Shown: positions 44,678-57,015 of the stretch, one piece after another
How the letters are laid out: the number at the start of each line of letters is the position of its first letter
Position numbering within the stretch: position 1 is the stretch's first letter
Assembly (NCBI RefSeq): GCF_017916455.1
Contig: NZ_JAFMSY010000001.1
Span: 682,001 to 746,000 of the forward strand
Direction: 5' to 3'
DNA from: Nocardioides xinjiangensis
GTDB taxonomy: Bacteria; Actinomycetota; Actinomycetes; Propionibacteriales; Nocardioidaceae
DNA length: 64,000 nt
Notes under the pieces: generated by a model
What the model was told of the DNA's origin: nothing
What the model saw: only the letters and a program-made list of their open reading frames with translations
Databases searched by the model: none
Program-made: the position numbers and the translations under genes

Positions 44678-45724
44678 TCAGAACTGCAGGACGACCCGGC
44701 CGTCGCCGCCTCGGCCGGCCGTGCCGGCGCCCCTGCCGCCGTTGCCCTCGGCGACGGGGCCGGCGACGTTGGACACCGGTGCGGCCGTCGCGCCGCGCGT
44801 GTAGCTCGACCCGGCACCTCCGGCGCCTCCCGCATCGACGTTGGCGACGAGCTGACCGCCGAGGAGGACCGAGTTGGTACGGGTGCCTCCGGCGCCGCCG
44901 CCGGCGTACCCACCGCCGCCGCCCCCAGCGCCCACCCGCCCTCGTGGCACCCCAGACCCTCCATTGCCGCCGCCGTTCAGACCCTGACCGTTGACGCCGC
45001 CCGACGCACCTGGGGCGCCCTCCACCAGCAGACCACCCCCTGCTCCGCCTGTCCCCGGCGTGGTGGGGCCCCCGGGAGAGCCCACCGCTCCGCCGCCCCC
45101 ACCTGCGCCGACCGCGCCGAACGGGTAGCTAGCCCCCGCGGCACCGCCGTTGCCTGCTGGGGCGACCGATGACCCGCCGGTCCCGGCGTCCTGCGAGCTC
45201 GGGGTTCCGTCGGCGCCAAGCCCGCCCTTTCCGCCACCACCGCCTGCCACCACGATCGGGGCGGCGCCGAGTAGGAGCGCAGTACCTCCTCCGCCTCCAC
45301 CGGCCGCGAGGACGGAACCTCGACCGCCGGCACCGCCGCGGCCGTAACCGGTGCCGCCCGCCCCGGCCGAGGCCGCCGTGCCGGTGCCCTCGCCGCCTCC
45401 TCCACCGACGATGACAGTGAGGGTGACTCCCGACGCGTTAGTCGGCAGCGTGAAGGTGCCCGTGACGCGTCCGCCGTCGCCTCCCGAGTAGGCAGCACTA
45501 CCGCCGCCCCCGCCCCCGACGACTTCGAACTGGACCGAGCGGTATCCGGCCGGGATCGTCACGGCGTACGAGCCGCGAGTCGTGTACGTGTGGGTGAAGC
45601 TCGCCGCGAACGCGGGCGCCGCGGTGGCCACCGAGATCGCCGGGACGCTCCAGGCCACGCCGCGGCTGAACGACCGCCGGGTCACACCGCGCTGCCCGCG
45701 CTCCTCGTGGCGCTGGTGTTCCAT
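44678..45724 (-). CDS. Tat-exported glycine-rich protein (ALK/LTK-type Gly-rich domain)
   Basis: This 348-residue protein has a twin-arginine signal ([20 protein letters not shown], then ATAAPAFA). The mature start [20 protein letters not shown], then [13 protein letters not shown] is the entry to a glycine-rich domain of the ALK/LTK type, followed by about 250 residues over one third Gly with GGAGG/GGGGG runs. It ends in [10 protein letters not shown], which closes the family fold. No LPXTG or other anchor is seen, so it is probably released. A role in surface or adhesion is a guess. Confidence 0.75.
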   Translation of the reverse strand: MEHQRHEERGQRGVTRRSFSRGVAWSVPAISVATAAPAFAASFTHTYTTRGSYAVTIPAGYRSVQFEVVGGGGGGSAAYSGGDGGRVTGTFTLPTNASGVTLTVIVGGGGGEGTGTAASAGAGGTGYGRGGAGGRGSVLAAGGGGGGTALLLGAAPIVVAGGGGGKGGLGADGTPSSQDAGTGGSSVAPAGNGGAAGASYPFGAVGAGGGGGAVGSPGGPTTPGTGGAGGGLLVEGAPGASGGVNGQGLNGGGNGGSGVPRGRVGAGGGGGGYAGGGAGGTRTNSVLLGGQLVANVDAGGAGGAGSSYTRGATAAPVSNVAGPVAEGNGGRGAGTAGRGGDGRVVLQF

Positions 45725-45747
45725 GTCTGTGTGCTTCCCGACGACGA

Positions 45748-45783
45748 CCTGTTGACAACGTGAAGATATCAACAGGCTGTTGA
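45748..45783 (-). promoter_or_regulatory. Triple CTGTTGA element upstream of the glycine-rich gene
   Basis: CCTGTTGA (45748-45755) and TCAACAGG (45769-45776) form an 8-bp inverted repeat, and CTGTTGA recurs at 45777-45783. The 36 bp are AT-rich and sit 24-59 bp upstream of the glycine-rich gene start. A regulator site is inferred. The rest of the 128-bp gap is unremarkable. Confidence 0.5.
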
Positions 45784-45852
45784 CGACGCGGGCGGATCCG
45801 GGAGCCTGTATCCCGGATCACGCCCGCGCCGGTGCGACCCCGGCCCGCGCGA

Positions 45853-46635
45853 TCAGCGCGTGCAGAGCACCTCCGGGGTGGCGACCGCGACCGTGCCGGC
45901 CGGGGTCTCGCTCCTGGTGGCGTCGATCCTGAGGCGGAAGACGCCGGTCAGGTCGACGGTCTCGCCGGCGAAGACGGTGCCGACCGCGAGGGCGTGGTCG
46001 ACGAGGACCGCGCCGTCGCCGGTGACCTTGACGGTTCCGGTCGCGCCGGTGACGGACTCGTCGGTGAGGGCGTAAGTCGCCCGCATCTCGGTGCACTTGC
46101 GGCCCAGCGTGTACTCGATCGAGGACGCGGCACCGAGCGTGGCGGTCGCGATGCTGTGGCCGTAGAACTCGGCACCGATGTTCACACCGGTCGGGACGTT
46201 GACGTTGGTCGCGACGGGCTGGCGGTCGACCAGCCTCTGCCAGCTGTACACCTCGACGGTGAGCGTCTTGCTGAAGCCTTTGGCGATGCCCTTCGAGGCC
46301 GGCTTGAGGACGCGGTACTCCCGGGTGCCGGGAGTCGAGGGGTCGTCCTGGAGCTTGTAGGTGCCGTTGCGCTTGATGGTCGCGGTGCCGCTGGGCCTCC
46401 ACTTCCTCTTGCCGTCCACGCGCTGCTGCAGGACCACCTTCTGGCCGGCAGCCTTCGGCGTGACCCTGCCGCGCACCTTGAGGACGTCCTCCTTGCCGAT
46501 CGCCACGGTCTTGTTGATCGACGCGGTGACGGTGTAGGCGTCGGCCTGGGCGGGCGCGGCGTGGACGGGCGCGCCGAGCGCGCACGCGCCGGCGGCGATG
46601 CCGGCGACTGCGGTCCACACGGTGGTGCGGTTCAT
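45853..46635 (-). CDS. Secreted protein with NPCBM-like C-terminal domain
   Basis: This 260-residue exported protein has a signal peptide (TAVAGIAAGACALGAPVHA). The first half is an Ig/bacterial surface-repeat-like beta region (KVRGRVTPKAAGQKVVLQQR). The second half (SIEYTLGRKCTEMRATYALT, then VKVTGDGAVLVDHALAVGTV, then GVFRLRIDATR) resembles the NPCBM carbohydrate-binding fold, with two Cys that may pair. No enzyme domain is present. It lies upstream of the glycine-rich gene on the same strand. Confidence 0.72.
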   Translation of the reverse strand: MNRTTVWTAVAGIAAGACALGAPVHAAPAQADAYTVTASINKTVAIGKEDVLKVRGRVTPKAAGQKVVLQQRVDGKRKWRPSGTATIKRNGTYKLQDDPSTPGTREYRVLKPASKGIAKGFSKTLTVEVYSWQRLVDRQPVATNVNVPTGVNIGAEFYGHSIATATLGAASSIEYTLGRKCTEMRATYALTDESVTGATGTVKVTGDGAVLVDHALAVGTVFAGETVDLTGVFRLRIDATRSETPAGTVAVATPEVLCTR

Positions 46636-46730
46636 GTGAGTTCCCCTCGTTCGGTCGGCCCGGGCGGGCCGTTGCGCGAGGGAGACGCGGGCGGACCCGG
46701 AGAAGTTGTCGCGGGTCTAGCATGCGGGGC

Positions 46731-49301
46731 ATGGCGCTCCTCGAGCGCGACGAGCAGCTGCGCGCCGCGACCGGATACCTCGACGAGGCAGCGACCGGCC
46801 ACGGTCGCCTGGTCTTCGTCGGAGGCGAGGCCGGCGTGGGCAAGACCACCTTCGTCGAGGCGCTCGCGGCGCGCGCCGACGCGCACGTGGGCTACGGCTG
46901 GTGCGACGGCTCCGCGACCCCACCACCGCTGGGGCCCCTGGTCGACCTGCTGCCCGACCTGCCGGACGGCACGTGGCCCGAGGACGCCACTCGGTCGCAG
47001 GTCTTCACCAACGTGCTCGCGGCGCTGCGCGACCCGCCGGACGGCACGCCGTACCTCCTCGTCGTCGAGGACGCCCACTGGGCCGACGAGGCGACGCTCG
47101 ACCTGGTCCGCCACCTCGCTCGCCGCATCCACGGCTGCCGCGCGCTGGTCGTGGTGAGCTACCGGCCCGAGGACACCGTCGTCGGCGACGGGTTGCGGGT
47201 GCTGCTCGGCGACACCGCGTCGGCGACCGGCACCCGACGCATCGACCTGTCGCCGCTCACCTCCGACGGCGTGGCCAAGCTCGCGGCCGAGCACGGCGCC
47301 GTCGTCGGCGCCGCCGAGCTGCACGCGGTCACCGGCGGCAACCCGTTCTTCGTCACCGAGGCGCTGGCCGCCTCCGGCGGCCTCCCGCCCACCGTGCGCG
47401 ACGCCGTGCTGGCGCGGGTGGCGCGGCTCGACGAGGCGGGACAGCGCGCGCTCGAGCTGGTGGCGCTCGCCGGCTCGCGGGCCGAGGCGGACCTCGTGGC
47501 CGACCTCCTGCCCGACGGGCTCGCCGCGCTCGACGAGCCGTTGGCCCGCGGCCTGCTGCGCCGATCCGGCGGTGACGTGCTGTTCCGGCACGAGCTCGCG
47601 CGGCTCGCCGTCGTCGACGAGGTCCCCGCCGGCCGCGCGGTGCACCTGCACCGGCGCCTGCTCGCGGCGCTGGTCGGGCGCGGGGCCGATCCGGCGCGGC
47701 TCGCGCACCACGCCGAGGCGGCCGGGGACCGGGCCGCCGTGCTGGAGCACGCGCGGGCCGCCGCAGCAGCCGCCGCCACCCTCGGCGCGCACCGCGAGGC
47801 GTCGCGGCAGTACGAGCGTGCGCTGGCGCACGCGAGCGACCTGCCCCCGGCCGACCGGGCCCAGCTGCTCTGGGACCTCGGCTACGAGTACTACCTGACC
47901 AGCCGCATCGAGGAGTCCATCGAGACCGTCGCCCTGGCGCGGTCGCTCTGGGACGAGCTCGGCGACTCCGTGCGGGTGGGCGACGCCTGGCGGTGCGGGT
48001 CGCGGCTGCACTGGTTCGCGGGCCGCAACGACGAGGCCCGGGCGTACGCCGCCCGGGCCGTCGATCTGCTGGACCGCACCGGCACGGTCGAGGAGGCGAT
48101 GGCACTCAGCAACCGCACGCAGCTCTCCATGCTGTCCACGCACCTCGCCAGCACGCGCGAGTGGGGCGGGCGCACCCTCGCCGCCCTCGACGCGCTGCCC
48201 CCGGGCACCGGCTCCGAGGAGGTGCGGGTCCACGCGCTCAACAACCTCGGCACAATCGAGGTCACGGCCGGTGAGCTCCACGCCGGGCAGCAGATGCTGC
48301 AGGAGTCGCTCGACGGCGCCCGCTCGGCGAACCTGCAGGAGCACGCCGCCCGCGCCTACTGCAACCTCGGCTCCACCGCTGTGGTCCAGCGGCGCCATGC
48401 CGATGCCCGCCGCTGGCTCGAGGAGGGCATCGTCTACTGCACCGACCGCGACCTCGACTCCTGGACCAGCTACCTGCTCGCCCTGCGCTCGCGGCTGCAC
48501 CTCGACCGGTGGGAGGAGGCCGAGGCGCGGGCCGACGCCGCGGCGGTGATGCGTGGCGGCGCGAGCGCGGTCGGCTACCTGGAGCCGCTGCTGGTGACGG
48601 CGCTGCTCGACGTGCGCACCGGCGCGGGCGACGGGAGCGAGTCGTTCGCGCGCGCGGTCGAGATGTCGGAGGGCATGCAGGAGGCGCAGCGGGTGGGACC
48701 GACGGCGGCTGCCCGCAGCGAGGCGGCCTGGATCGCCGGCGACCGCGAGGCCGCGGAGCGCATCGCCGAGGAGGCGTGGCCCCACGTGCGCGACGTGGAC
48801 TGCCCGTGGCACCGCGGCCAGGTGGCGACCTGGCTGCCCGCCGACGTGGACGCCGGGCTCCCGCTGTCGCCGCCGTACGTCCTCGAGCGCGCGGGTCGCT
48901 GGGCCGAGGCCGCGGCGTGCTGGGAGCGTCTGGAGTCGCCCTTCGAGCAGGGGCTCGCGCTGGCGCGCAGCGGCGAGGCCGGGCTGCTCGCCGACGCCGT
49001 GCGCATCTTCGACCGGCTCGGCGCGACGGCGGCGGGTGCTCGTGCCCGCGCGATGCTGCAGGCGCTCGGGGCCGCGGTGCCGCGGGCGACGCGGGCGAGC
49101 GCACACCCCCACGGGCTGACGCCGCGTGAGCAGGAGGTGCTCCGGCTCGTCGTCCGCGGGCTGGGCGACGCCGCGATCGCGGAGACGCTGGTGATCTCGA
49201 GGCGCACGGCGGAGCACCACGTGGCCTCGATCCTCGCCAAGGTCGGCGTCCGTAGCCGCAGGGAGCTGGAGATGGGTGGCGGCGACGGCTCATCTGGGTA
49301 G
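46731..49301 (+). CDS. ATPase-containing LuxR-family regulator (LAL/STAND type), copy 2
   Basis: This 856-residue regulator has a P-loop (GGEAGVGKTT, residues 31-40), Walker B-like YLLVVEDAHWADE, a helical TPR-like middle and a C-terminal LuxR helix-turn-helix (LTPREQEVLRLVVRGLGDAA, then TAEHHVASILAKVGVRSR). It is only distantly similar to the copy at 6.8 kb. An ATG nine bases upstream (46722) would add three residues. It is followed by a DUF4242 gene at 49381, paralleling copy 1. Confidence 0.87.
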   Translation: MALLERDEQLRAATGYLDEAATGHGRLVFVGGEAGVGKTTFVEALAARADAHVGYGWCDGSATPPPLGPLVDLLPDLPDGTWPEDATRSQVFTNVLAALRDPPDGTPYLLVVEDAHWADEATLDLVRHLARRIHGCRALVVVSYRPEDTVVGDGLRVLLGDTASATGTRRIDLSPLTSDGVAKLAAEHGAVVGAAELHAVTGGNPFFVTEALAASGGLPPTVRDAVLARVARLDEAGQRALELVALAGSRAEADLVADLLPDGLAALDEPLARGLLRRSGGDVLFRHELARLAVVDEVPAGRAVHLHRRLLAALVGRGADPARLAHHAEAAGDRAAVLEHARAAAAAAATLGAHREASRQYERALAHASDLPPADRAQLLWDLGYEYYLTSRIEESIETVALARSLWDELGDSVRVGDAWRCGSRLHWFAGRNDEARAYAARAVDLLDRTGTVEEAMALSNRTQLSMLSTHLASTREWGGRTLAALDALPPGTGSEEVRVHALNNLGTIEVTAGELHAGQQMLQESLDGARSANLQEHAARAYCNLGSTAVVQRRHADARRWLEEGIVYCTDRDLDSWTSYLLALRSRLHLDRWEEAEARADAAAVMRGGASAVGYLEPLLVTALLDVRTGAGDGSESFARAVEMSEGMQEAQRVGPTAAARSEAAWIAGDREAAERIAEEAWPHVRDVDCPWHRGQVATWLPADVDAGLPLSPPYVLERAGRWAEAAACWERLESPFEQGLALARSGEAGLLADAVRIFDRLGATAAGARARAMLQALGAAVPRATRASAHPHGLTPREQEVLRLVVRGLGDAAIAETLVISRRTAEHHVASILAKVGVRSRRELEMGGGDGSSG

Positions 49302-49317
49302 TGACTACCGATGAGCC
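49287..49317. promoter_or_regulatory. 31-bp dyad over the copy-2 LuxR stop codon
   Basis: GGCTCATC (49287-49294) and GATGAGCC (49310-49317) flank GGTAGTGACTACC, a perfect 6-1-6 palindrome, with a two-base TG bulge on the left. All 14 pairs match. It covers the TAG stop and lies 64 bp before the DUF4242 start, where it could be the regulator's binding site or a terminator. Confidence 0.6.
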
Positions 49318-49380
49318 GGGGGGGCTGGGTGTCGTCCACTCGAGGTGTCAGCACGACACCAACGAGGAAGGAACACCGAG

Positions 49381-49632
49381 ATGCCGCTCTACATGGACGT
49401 CCACTCGCTCGGCGACGGAGTCACGATGGACGACGTCGCCAAGGCGCACCAGGCCGACCTGGCCACCCAGGGAGCCCACGACGTGAGCTACCAGCGCTAC
49501 TGGGTCGACGAGGAGAAGGGGCAGATCTTCTGCCTCGTCGAGGCTCCCTCCGCGGAGGCCGCCAACACGGTGCACCGCGAGGCCCACGGCCTCGTCGCGG
49601 ACCGCATCTTCCAGGTGCAGGAAGGCGTCTGA
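49381..49632 (+). CDS. DUF4242 (SCO4226-like) small protein
   Basis: This 83-residue ferredoxin-like protein reads MPLYMDVHSLGDGVTMDDVA, HDVSYQRYWVDEEKGQIFCL and ANTVHREAHGLVADRIFQVQ. The relative SCO4226 of Streptomyces binds nickel. AGGAAGGA precedes the ATG at the right distance. It follows the ATPase-LuxR gene and converges on treZ with a 6-bp gap. No signal peptide. Confidence 0.85.
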   Translation: MPLYMDVHSLGDGVTMDDVAKAHQADLATQGAHDVSYQRYWVDEEKGQIFCLVEAPSAEAANTVHREAHGLVADRIFQVQEGV

Positions 49633-49638
49633 GCCCGG

Positions 49639-51378
49639 TCAGCGCAGCAGCGCGCCGGCGTGCGGCGGCACGGTCAGCGTGTCGCCGCGCACGTCGACGC
49701 CCGACGGCGTCTCGAACAGCACCTCGCTCGCGTCGACCGCGACGCTGGCCTCGGTCTCCCCGGTGTTGACGACCACCAGAAGGTCACCGCGCCGCATGGT
49801 GAACAGGCGGCCGTCGACGGTGCACGACACCGACCCGAACGCCGGGTCGGTGAGCTGGGGCAGCTCGCGCCGCAGCCGCGCCAGCCGGCGGTAGCAGTCG
49901 AGGACCACGGCGTGCCGGCCCTCGGTGAGCTCGTCCCAGTCGAGCCGGGAGCGGTGGAAGGTCTCCGGGTCCTGGGGGTCGAGCACGTCGGCGGGGTCCC
50001 AGCCCATCTTGGCGAACTCCTCGATGCGCCCCTCGGCGGTGGCCGTGCCGAGCTCGGGCTCGGGGTGGGAGGTGAAGAAAGCGAACGGCGTCGAGGCCGC
50101 CCACTCCTCCCCCATGAACAGCATCGGGGTGAACGGCCCTGCCAGCGTCAGCAGGGCGGCGCAGGCGAGCTGGTCGTCGTCGAGGTGCTCGGCGAGCCGG
50201 TCGCCGCGGGCGCGGTTGCCGACCTGGTCGTGGTTCTGGTTGGCCACGACCAGGCGCCACGTCGGCATGTGCTCGGTGTCCACTGGCTTGCCGTGGTCGC
50301 GCTCGCGGAACGACGAGTACGTCCCGTCGTGGAAGAAGCCCTTCTCGCACACCTTCGCCAGCGCCTCGAGCGGCTCGAAGTCGGCGTAGTAGCCCGTGGT
50401 CTCCCGGCTCAGCGCGACGTGGACGGCGTGGTGGAAGTCGTCGCTCCACTGGGCGTCGAGGCCGTAGCCGCCCGCCTCGCGCGGGCGGACGAGCAGCGTG
50501 TCGTTGAGGTCGGACTCCGCAATCAGCGTCAGCGGGCGCCCGAGGTGCGCGGACAGCGCCGCGGTCTCGATCGCCATCTGCTCGAGCAGGTGCACCTCGG
50601 AGGTGTCGGCCAGCGCGTGCACGGCGTCCAGCCGCAGTGCGTCGACGTGGTAGTCCTCGAACCACATGCGGATGTTGTCGAGGATGTAGCGGCGCACCTC
50701 GGCCGACCCCTCGGCGTCGAGGTTGACCATGTCGCCCCAGGTGTTGCGCCCGTCCTTGAGGTAGGGCCCGAACAGCGGGAGGTAGTTGCCCGCGGGTCCG
50801 AGGTGGTTGTAGACCACGTCCTGGACGACGCCGAGCCCCTTGGCGTGGCAGGCGTCGACGAAGCGCTTGTAGGCGTCGGGGCCGCCGTAGCCCTCGTGGA
50901 CCGCGAACCAGCCGACGCCGTCGTAGCCCCAGTTGTGGGTGCCGTTGAAGGCGTTCACCGGCATCAGCTCGACGAGGTCCACGCCGATGTCGAGGAGGTG
51001 GTCGAGCCGGTCGATCGCCGAGTCGAGCGTGCCGTCGGGCGTGAACGTGCCGACGTGCAGCTCGTAGACCACCGAGCCGGCGAGCTGGCGTCCAGTCCAG
51101 GCCGCGTCGCCCCACTCGTACGTCGTCACGTCGCGCCGCGACAGGCCGTGCACGCCGTCGGGCTGCCGGCGCGAGCGGGGGTCGGGGCGCGGGTCGGGGT
51201 CGTCGTCGACGAGGTAGCCGTAGTCGACGGCGGCGTCGCGGTCGGGCACCGGCTCGGTGGGCGTCCACCAGCCGTCGTCGCCGCGGGTCATCTCGACCAC
51301 CTCGCCCGCCAGGGCCAGCCGCAGCCGCTCTGGCCGGGGCGCCCACACGTCGAAGGGTCCGCGGGTCGTGGCAGTCAT
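49639..51378 (-). CDS. treZ: Malto-oligosyltrehalose trehalohydrolase
   Basis: This 579-residue GH13 enzyme releases trehalose from maltooligosyltrehalose. The GH13 regions are DVVYNHLG, the nucleophile Asp in [12 protein letters not shown], general acid Glu in [10 protein letters not shown] and [10 protein letters not shown]. The N-terminal [13 protein letters not shown] is the usual carbohydrate-binding beta domain. It is the last gene of treX-treY-treZ, one base after the treY stop. Confidence 0.95.
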   Translation of the reverse strand: MTATTRGPFDVWAPRPERLRLALAGEVVEMTRGDDGWWTPTEPVPDRDAAVDYGYLVDDDPDPRPDPRSRRQPDGVHGLSRRDVTTYEWGDAAWTGRQLAGSVVYELHVGTFTPDGTLDSAIDRLDHLLDIGVDLVELMPVNAFNGTHNWGYDGVGWFAVHEGYGGPDAYKRFVDACHAKGLGVVQDVVYNHLGPAGNYLPLFGPYLKDGRNTWGDMVNLDAEGSAEVRRYILDNIRMWFEDYHVDALRLDAVHALADTSEVHLLEQMAIETAALSAHLGRPLTLIAESDLNDTLLVRPREAGGYGLDAQWSDDFHHAVHVALSRETTGYYADFEPLEALAKVCEKGFFHDGTYSSFRERDHGKPVDTEHMPTWRLVVANQNHDQVGNRARGDRLAEHLDDDQLACAALLTLAGPFTPMLFMGEEWAASTPFAFFTSHPEPELGTATAEGRIEEFAKMGWDPADVLDPQDPETFHRSRLDWDELTEGRHAVVLDCYRRLARLRRELPQLTDPAFGSVSCTVDGRLFTMRRGDLLVVVNTGETEASVAVDASEVLFETPSGVDVRGDTLTVPPHAGALLR

Positions 51379-51379
51379 G

Positions 51380-53664
51380 TCAGTCCTTCTTCACGAGCAG
51401 GGCGACGGGGTGGACGGCGAGCAGGTCGGCCAGCCTGCCGTCGGTGTCGAGCCCGGTGAGCACGTCGTGCCAGCGCCCCTCGGGCAGGTCGAGCGTGGTG
51501 TCGTCCCAGCCACCGGTCGTGGCCAGCCCGACCGGGAGCCGCGTGGCGACGGTGATGGCGCCCCCGCGGTCGAACGCGAGCACGTGCCCTGCCGCGGTGC
51601 CCGACGCGGACACCGGCGTGTACCCCGTGAACAGCTCGGGCCGCTCGCGGCGCAGGGTCAGCGCGGTGCACGTGACGTGCAGCTTGTCGACCGCGTCGTC
51701 CTCGTCGTCGCCGGCGAGGACCGCGGCGCGGTGGTCGAAGTCGACGGGCCGGCGGTTGTCCGGGTCGACGAGCGAGGTCTCCCACAGCTCGCTGCCTTGG
51801 TAGACGTCGGGCACGCCGGGCATGGTGATCGCGACGAGCTTGGCCGACAGCGAGTTCGAGCGGCCCGGGGCGTCCACGCGGGCGGCGAGGTCGGCCAGCA
51901 CGGCGCGCACCTCCTCGGAGTCGAAGATCGCGTCGATGGCGGCGTGCACCTGGGCCTCGTACGCCTCGTCGGGCTCGGTCCACGTCGTCCGGTCGCCCGC
52001 CTCGCGCATCGCCTTCTCGGCGTAGCCGTGCAGGCGGTCGGGCAGGTCGGGCAGGTGGTCGGGCGTCCAGGCGCCGAGCACCGCCTGCCAGAGCAGCGAG
52101 CCGAAGGCGGGGTCCGGCACGGGCGCGAGCCGCAGCAGCTCGTCGAGGGCCCGCTCCCAGTGGCCCGGCTCCTCGGACAGCACGGTGATGCGCGCGCGGA
52201 CGTCCTCGCCGCGCTTGGTGTCGTGGGTGGACAGCGTGACCATGGCGTCCGGCCAGTCGCGCTGCCGCTCCGCCATCGCCTCGTGGAACTCCTCCACGCC
52301 GATCGAGAAGACCGACGGGTCGCCACCGACCTCGTTCAGCGAGGTGAGCCGCGACCAGCGGTAGAAGGAGCAGTCCTCCACGCCCTTGGCCATCACCATG
52401 CCCGACGTCTGCTGGAAGCGCCGCGCGGGCTGGCTCCACTCGTCGTGGAGGACCGGCTCGAGCAGGTCGAAGGTGGCGGCGAGGTCGGGGCGCTCCTCCC
52501 GAGCCCGGGCGAACGCCTGCTCGAGGTGCTCGCGGCCCTCCGGGAGGTACGACCGGTAGACCGGGAAGCAGGCCAGGAGCTCGGCGAGGGCGTCGGCCAC
52601 CGCGTCGTCGTCGGCTCCCTCGACGACCCGCGCCACCTCGCGGGTGATGCGCAGGACCTCGGCGTGCAGGATGCCGTCGGCGACGGCGCGCTTGTTGTCG
52701 TGGACCATCCGGTGCCAGTCCACCGACGTCCCGCGCAGCCGGTCCTCGAGGGCCGTCAGCGGCGCCTCGCCTGCCGGGTCGGTGAGGACGCGGTCGATGA
52801 AGGCGAGGGCGTCGTAGCCCGTCGTGCCCTCGGTCGCCCAGTCGGTCGGCAGGTGCTCGCCCGGCTCGAGGATCTTCTCCACCAGGACGTAGGCGCCACC
52901 GGTGAGCGCGGCGAGGTCGTCGAGGTAGCGCTTGGGGTCGCGAAGGCCGTCGGGATGGTCCACCCGCAGCCCGTCGACGAGCCCCTCGTCGAACCAGCGC
53001 TTGATCTCGACGTGCGTCTCGGCGAAGACCTCCGGGTCCTCGACCCGGACGGCGGCGAGCGTGTTGACGGCGAAGAAGCGGCGGTAGTTGAGCTCCTCGT
53101 CGGCGGTGCGCCAGTTGACCAGCTCGTAGTGCTGCTCCTCCAGCGTCGAGGTGCCGGGCGCCATCGGGAAGCGCTGGTCGTGGTAGCGCACGACGTCGCC
53201 CTCGATGCGGATCGAGCCCTCGTCGTCGTCACCGACGACCGGGATCCGGATGCGTCCGTCGCCGGCCGCCCAGTCGACGTCGAAGGCGCTCGCGTGCTCG
53301 GACTCGCGGCCCAGCCGCAGCACGTCCCACCACCACGGGTCCTCCGACGGGGTCGCGACACCCACGTGGTTGGGCACGATGTCGACGAGCACGCCGAGCC
53401 CGAGGCGCCGCGCCTCCTTCGACAGCGCGTCCAGGCCCTCGGCGCCGCCGCGCTCGGGGTCGACGTGGTCGAAGGCCACGACGTCGTACCCGTGCGTGCT
53501 GCCCGGCTCGGAGGCCAGCAGCGGCGAGAGGTACACCCAGTCGACCCCGAGGTCGCGCAGGTACGGCAGGACGCGCGCGGCGTCGTACAGCGTGAAGTCC
53601 TGGCTGACCTGGAGGCGGTAGGTGTTGTGCGGCTTGGGCTTGTCGGACCGGGCGTCGGGTCGGG

Positions 53665-53668
<4 letters not shown>
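51380..53668 (-). CDS. treY: Malto-oligosyltrehalose synthase
   Basis: This 762-residue GH13 enzyme converts the reducing end of an alpha-glucan into trehalose linkage. The N-terminus [20 protein letters not shown] and [20 protein letters not shown] are diagnostic. Catalytic regions are [29 protein letters not shown] and [11 protein letters not shown]. The GTG start overlaps the treX stop (GTGA), giving translational coupling. Confidence 0.95.
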
Positions 53669-55842
<2,174 letters not shown>

Positions 55843-55944
55843 GCCCCGAACGTACCCGCGACCGGCCGGTAGGCAGCAGACGGACCATCCGGCGGGGTGG
55901 GGTCGGTGGCGACCGTCACCGGGCGCTCCCCGGGGCCCGGGCCT

Positions 55945-55988
55945 GCGTCATACGAAGCGGGGCCTATGGGTGCGGGTCCGCATGACGC
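55945..55988. repeat. Hairpin repeat, copy 1 of 2
   Basis: A 44-base unit with GCGTCATACGAA at one end and an inverted, partly degenerate TCCGCATGACGC at the other, around GCGGGGCCTATGGGTGCGGG. It lies upstream of treX, in a gap with no gene that I can support. Confidence 0.75.
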
Positions 55989-56007
55989 TCGGGCCGCCGG
56001 CGCGCCA

Positions 56008-56051
56008 GCGTCACACGAAGCGGGGCCTATGGGTGCGGGTTCGTATGACGC
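56008..56051. repeat. Hairpin repeat, copy 2 of 2
   Basis: This unit is the same 44 bases as copy 1 with four changes, 63 bp along in the same orientation. Its ends are GCGTCACACGAA and TTCGTATGACGC, with an identical 20-base centre. The near-identity and inverted ends suggest a REP-type element. It is 35 bp from the TadG-like stop. Confidence 0.75.
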
Positions 56052-56086
56052 TCGCGCGCCCGGCGGGGCGGCGGGGGCGGCCGCGC

Positions 56087-56548
56087 TCAGTCGGCGACGA
56101 CGGTCACGGCGGCGGTGCTGCTCGCGCCGACGACGGGGTTGCCCGGCGAGCCGAGAATCGTCAGCGGGAGGTCGAGCGGCGCACGCAGCAGCACCGTGAC
56201 CGAGCGGCCGACCGGGTCGACCCGGACCGCGACGTGGATGCCGGGGTACTTCGTGGCGGCGTCCGCGCGGGCGAGGTACTCGCGCACTGCGACCTCGACC
56301 GCCGCCTCCTGCTGGGTCAGCCGCACCCCGTCGAGGCCCTGCTCGTAGACACCCGCCGAGCCGAGGTCGGCGCCGTACAGCGCCGCGCCGTCGGCGAGGT
56401 TGTCGAGCCCCTGCCGCTGGAGGTACGCCGCCGACGCGTCGATGACGACGACGATCGCCATCAGCAGGATGCCGGCGAATCCGATGATCAGCAGCGTGAC
56501 CTGCCCGCACTCGTCGCGTCTGCCGCCCCGAACCGCAGGCCGGATCAA
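56087..56548 (-). CDS. TadG-like pilus assembly protein (Flp pilus-associated)
   Basis: This protein of about 153 residues has one N-terminal transmembrane helix after a short basic region (CGQVTLLIIGFAGILLMAIV, then VVIDASAAYLQRQGLDNLAD, then GAALYGADL), the TadG/TadE-like N-terminal signature. The rest is a small extracellular beta part. I place the start at a TTG that overlaps the previous stop (TTGA); no ATG or GTG fits. It is the last gene of the Tad block. Confidence 0.7.
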   Translation of the reverse strand: MIRPAVRGGRRDECGQVTLLIIGFAGILLMAIVVVIDASAAYLQRQGLDNLADGAALYGADLGSAGVYEQGLDGVRLTQQEAAVEVAVREYLARADAATKYPGIHVAVRVDPVGRSVTVLLRAPLDLPLTILGSPGNPVVGASSTAAVTVVAD

Positions 56549-57015
56549 CGCCCACGCCCCTCGCCGTCGGGCGGCGCGCTCACGACGTACTGCCCGATCG
56601 GCACCGTGTGCGTCGCGTCGAGCGAGAAGCTCGCAGCGCCCTTGCCGAGGATGTCGGGGAAGAGCGGCAGGTCGACCGCGGAGTCGACGCGCACGGTGAT
56701 CACCGACGTCCCGACGTGGCAGCTGTCCCCGGGTGTCTGGCAGCTGACCGTGACCGTCGCGCGCTGGCCGGGCGTGCCCTGGTCGGCGAGGACCTGCCGT
56801 ACGACGGCCTCCGCCCGCGCCTCGCCGGTGGCGTCGTCGGGCGCGAGCGCGTACGCGCGGCCGGCTGCGCGGGCAGCGGCGCTCGTGGCGAACGCGCCCT
56901 GCTGCACCTCGAAGACCGAGATCACGATCCACACCAGCGGCACCAGCAGGATGATCGCCAGCCAGCTGAACTCCACGAGGGCCGAGCCGCGGTCGTCGCG
57001 GAGGCGCCGCCTCAT
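56545..57015 (-). CDS. TadE-like pilus protein, copy 1
   Basis: This 156-residue protein starts RRRLRDDRGSALVEFSWLAI, then ILLVPLVWIVISVFEVQQGA, the TadE signature of a basic leader, Glu in the VEF motif and a single helix. An extracellular domain with two Cys (SCQTPGDSC) follows. Its ATG overlaps the preceding stop (ATGA). Confidence 0.8.
   Translation of the reverse strand: MRRRLRDDRGSALVEFSWLAIILLVPLVWIVISVFEVQQGAFATSAAARAAGRAYALAPDDATGEARAEAVVRQVLADQGTPGQRATVTVSCQTPGDSCHVGTSVITVRVDSAVDLPLFPDILGKGAASFSLDATHTVPIGQYVVSAPPDGEGRGR

Noticed and set aside
46632..49220. Long open frame on the minus strand opposite the second ATPase-LuxR gene
   Set aside because: It is an antisense artefact of third-position GC. 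The plus-strand product has a P-loop and an HTH domain; the minus frame has none.
55897..56199. Small open frames over the 44-bp repeats (Gly/Ala/Pro-rich peptides with repeated SYEAGPMGAG-like units)
   Set aside because: The peptide repeats follow only from the DNA repeat. Both strands are open, no ribosome binding site is seen and the inverted ends explain the pattern better.
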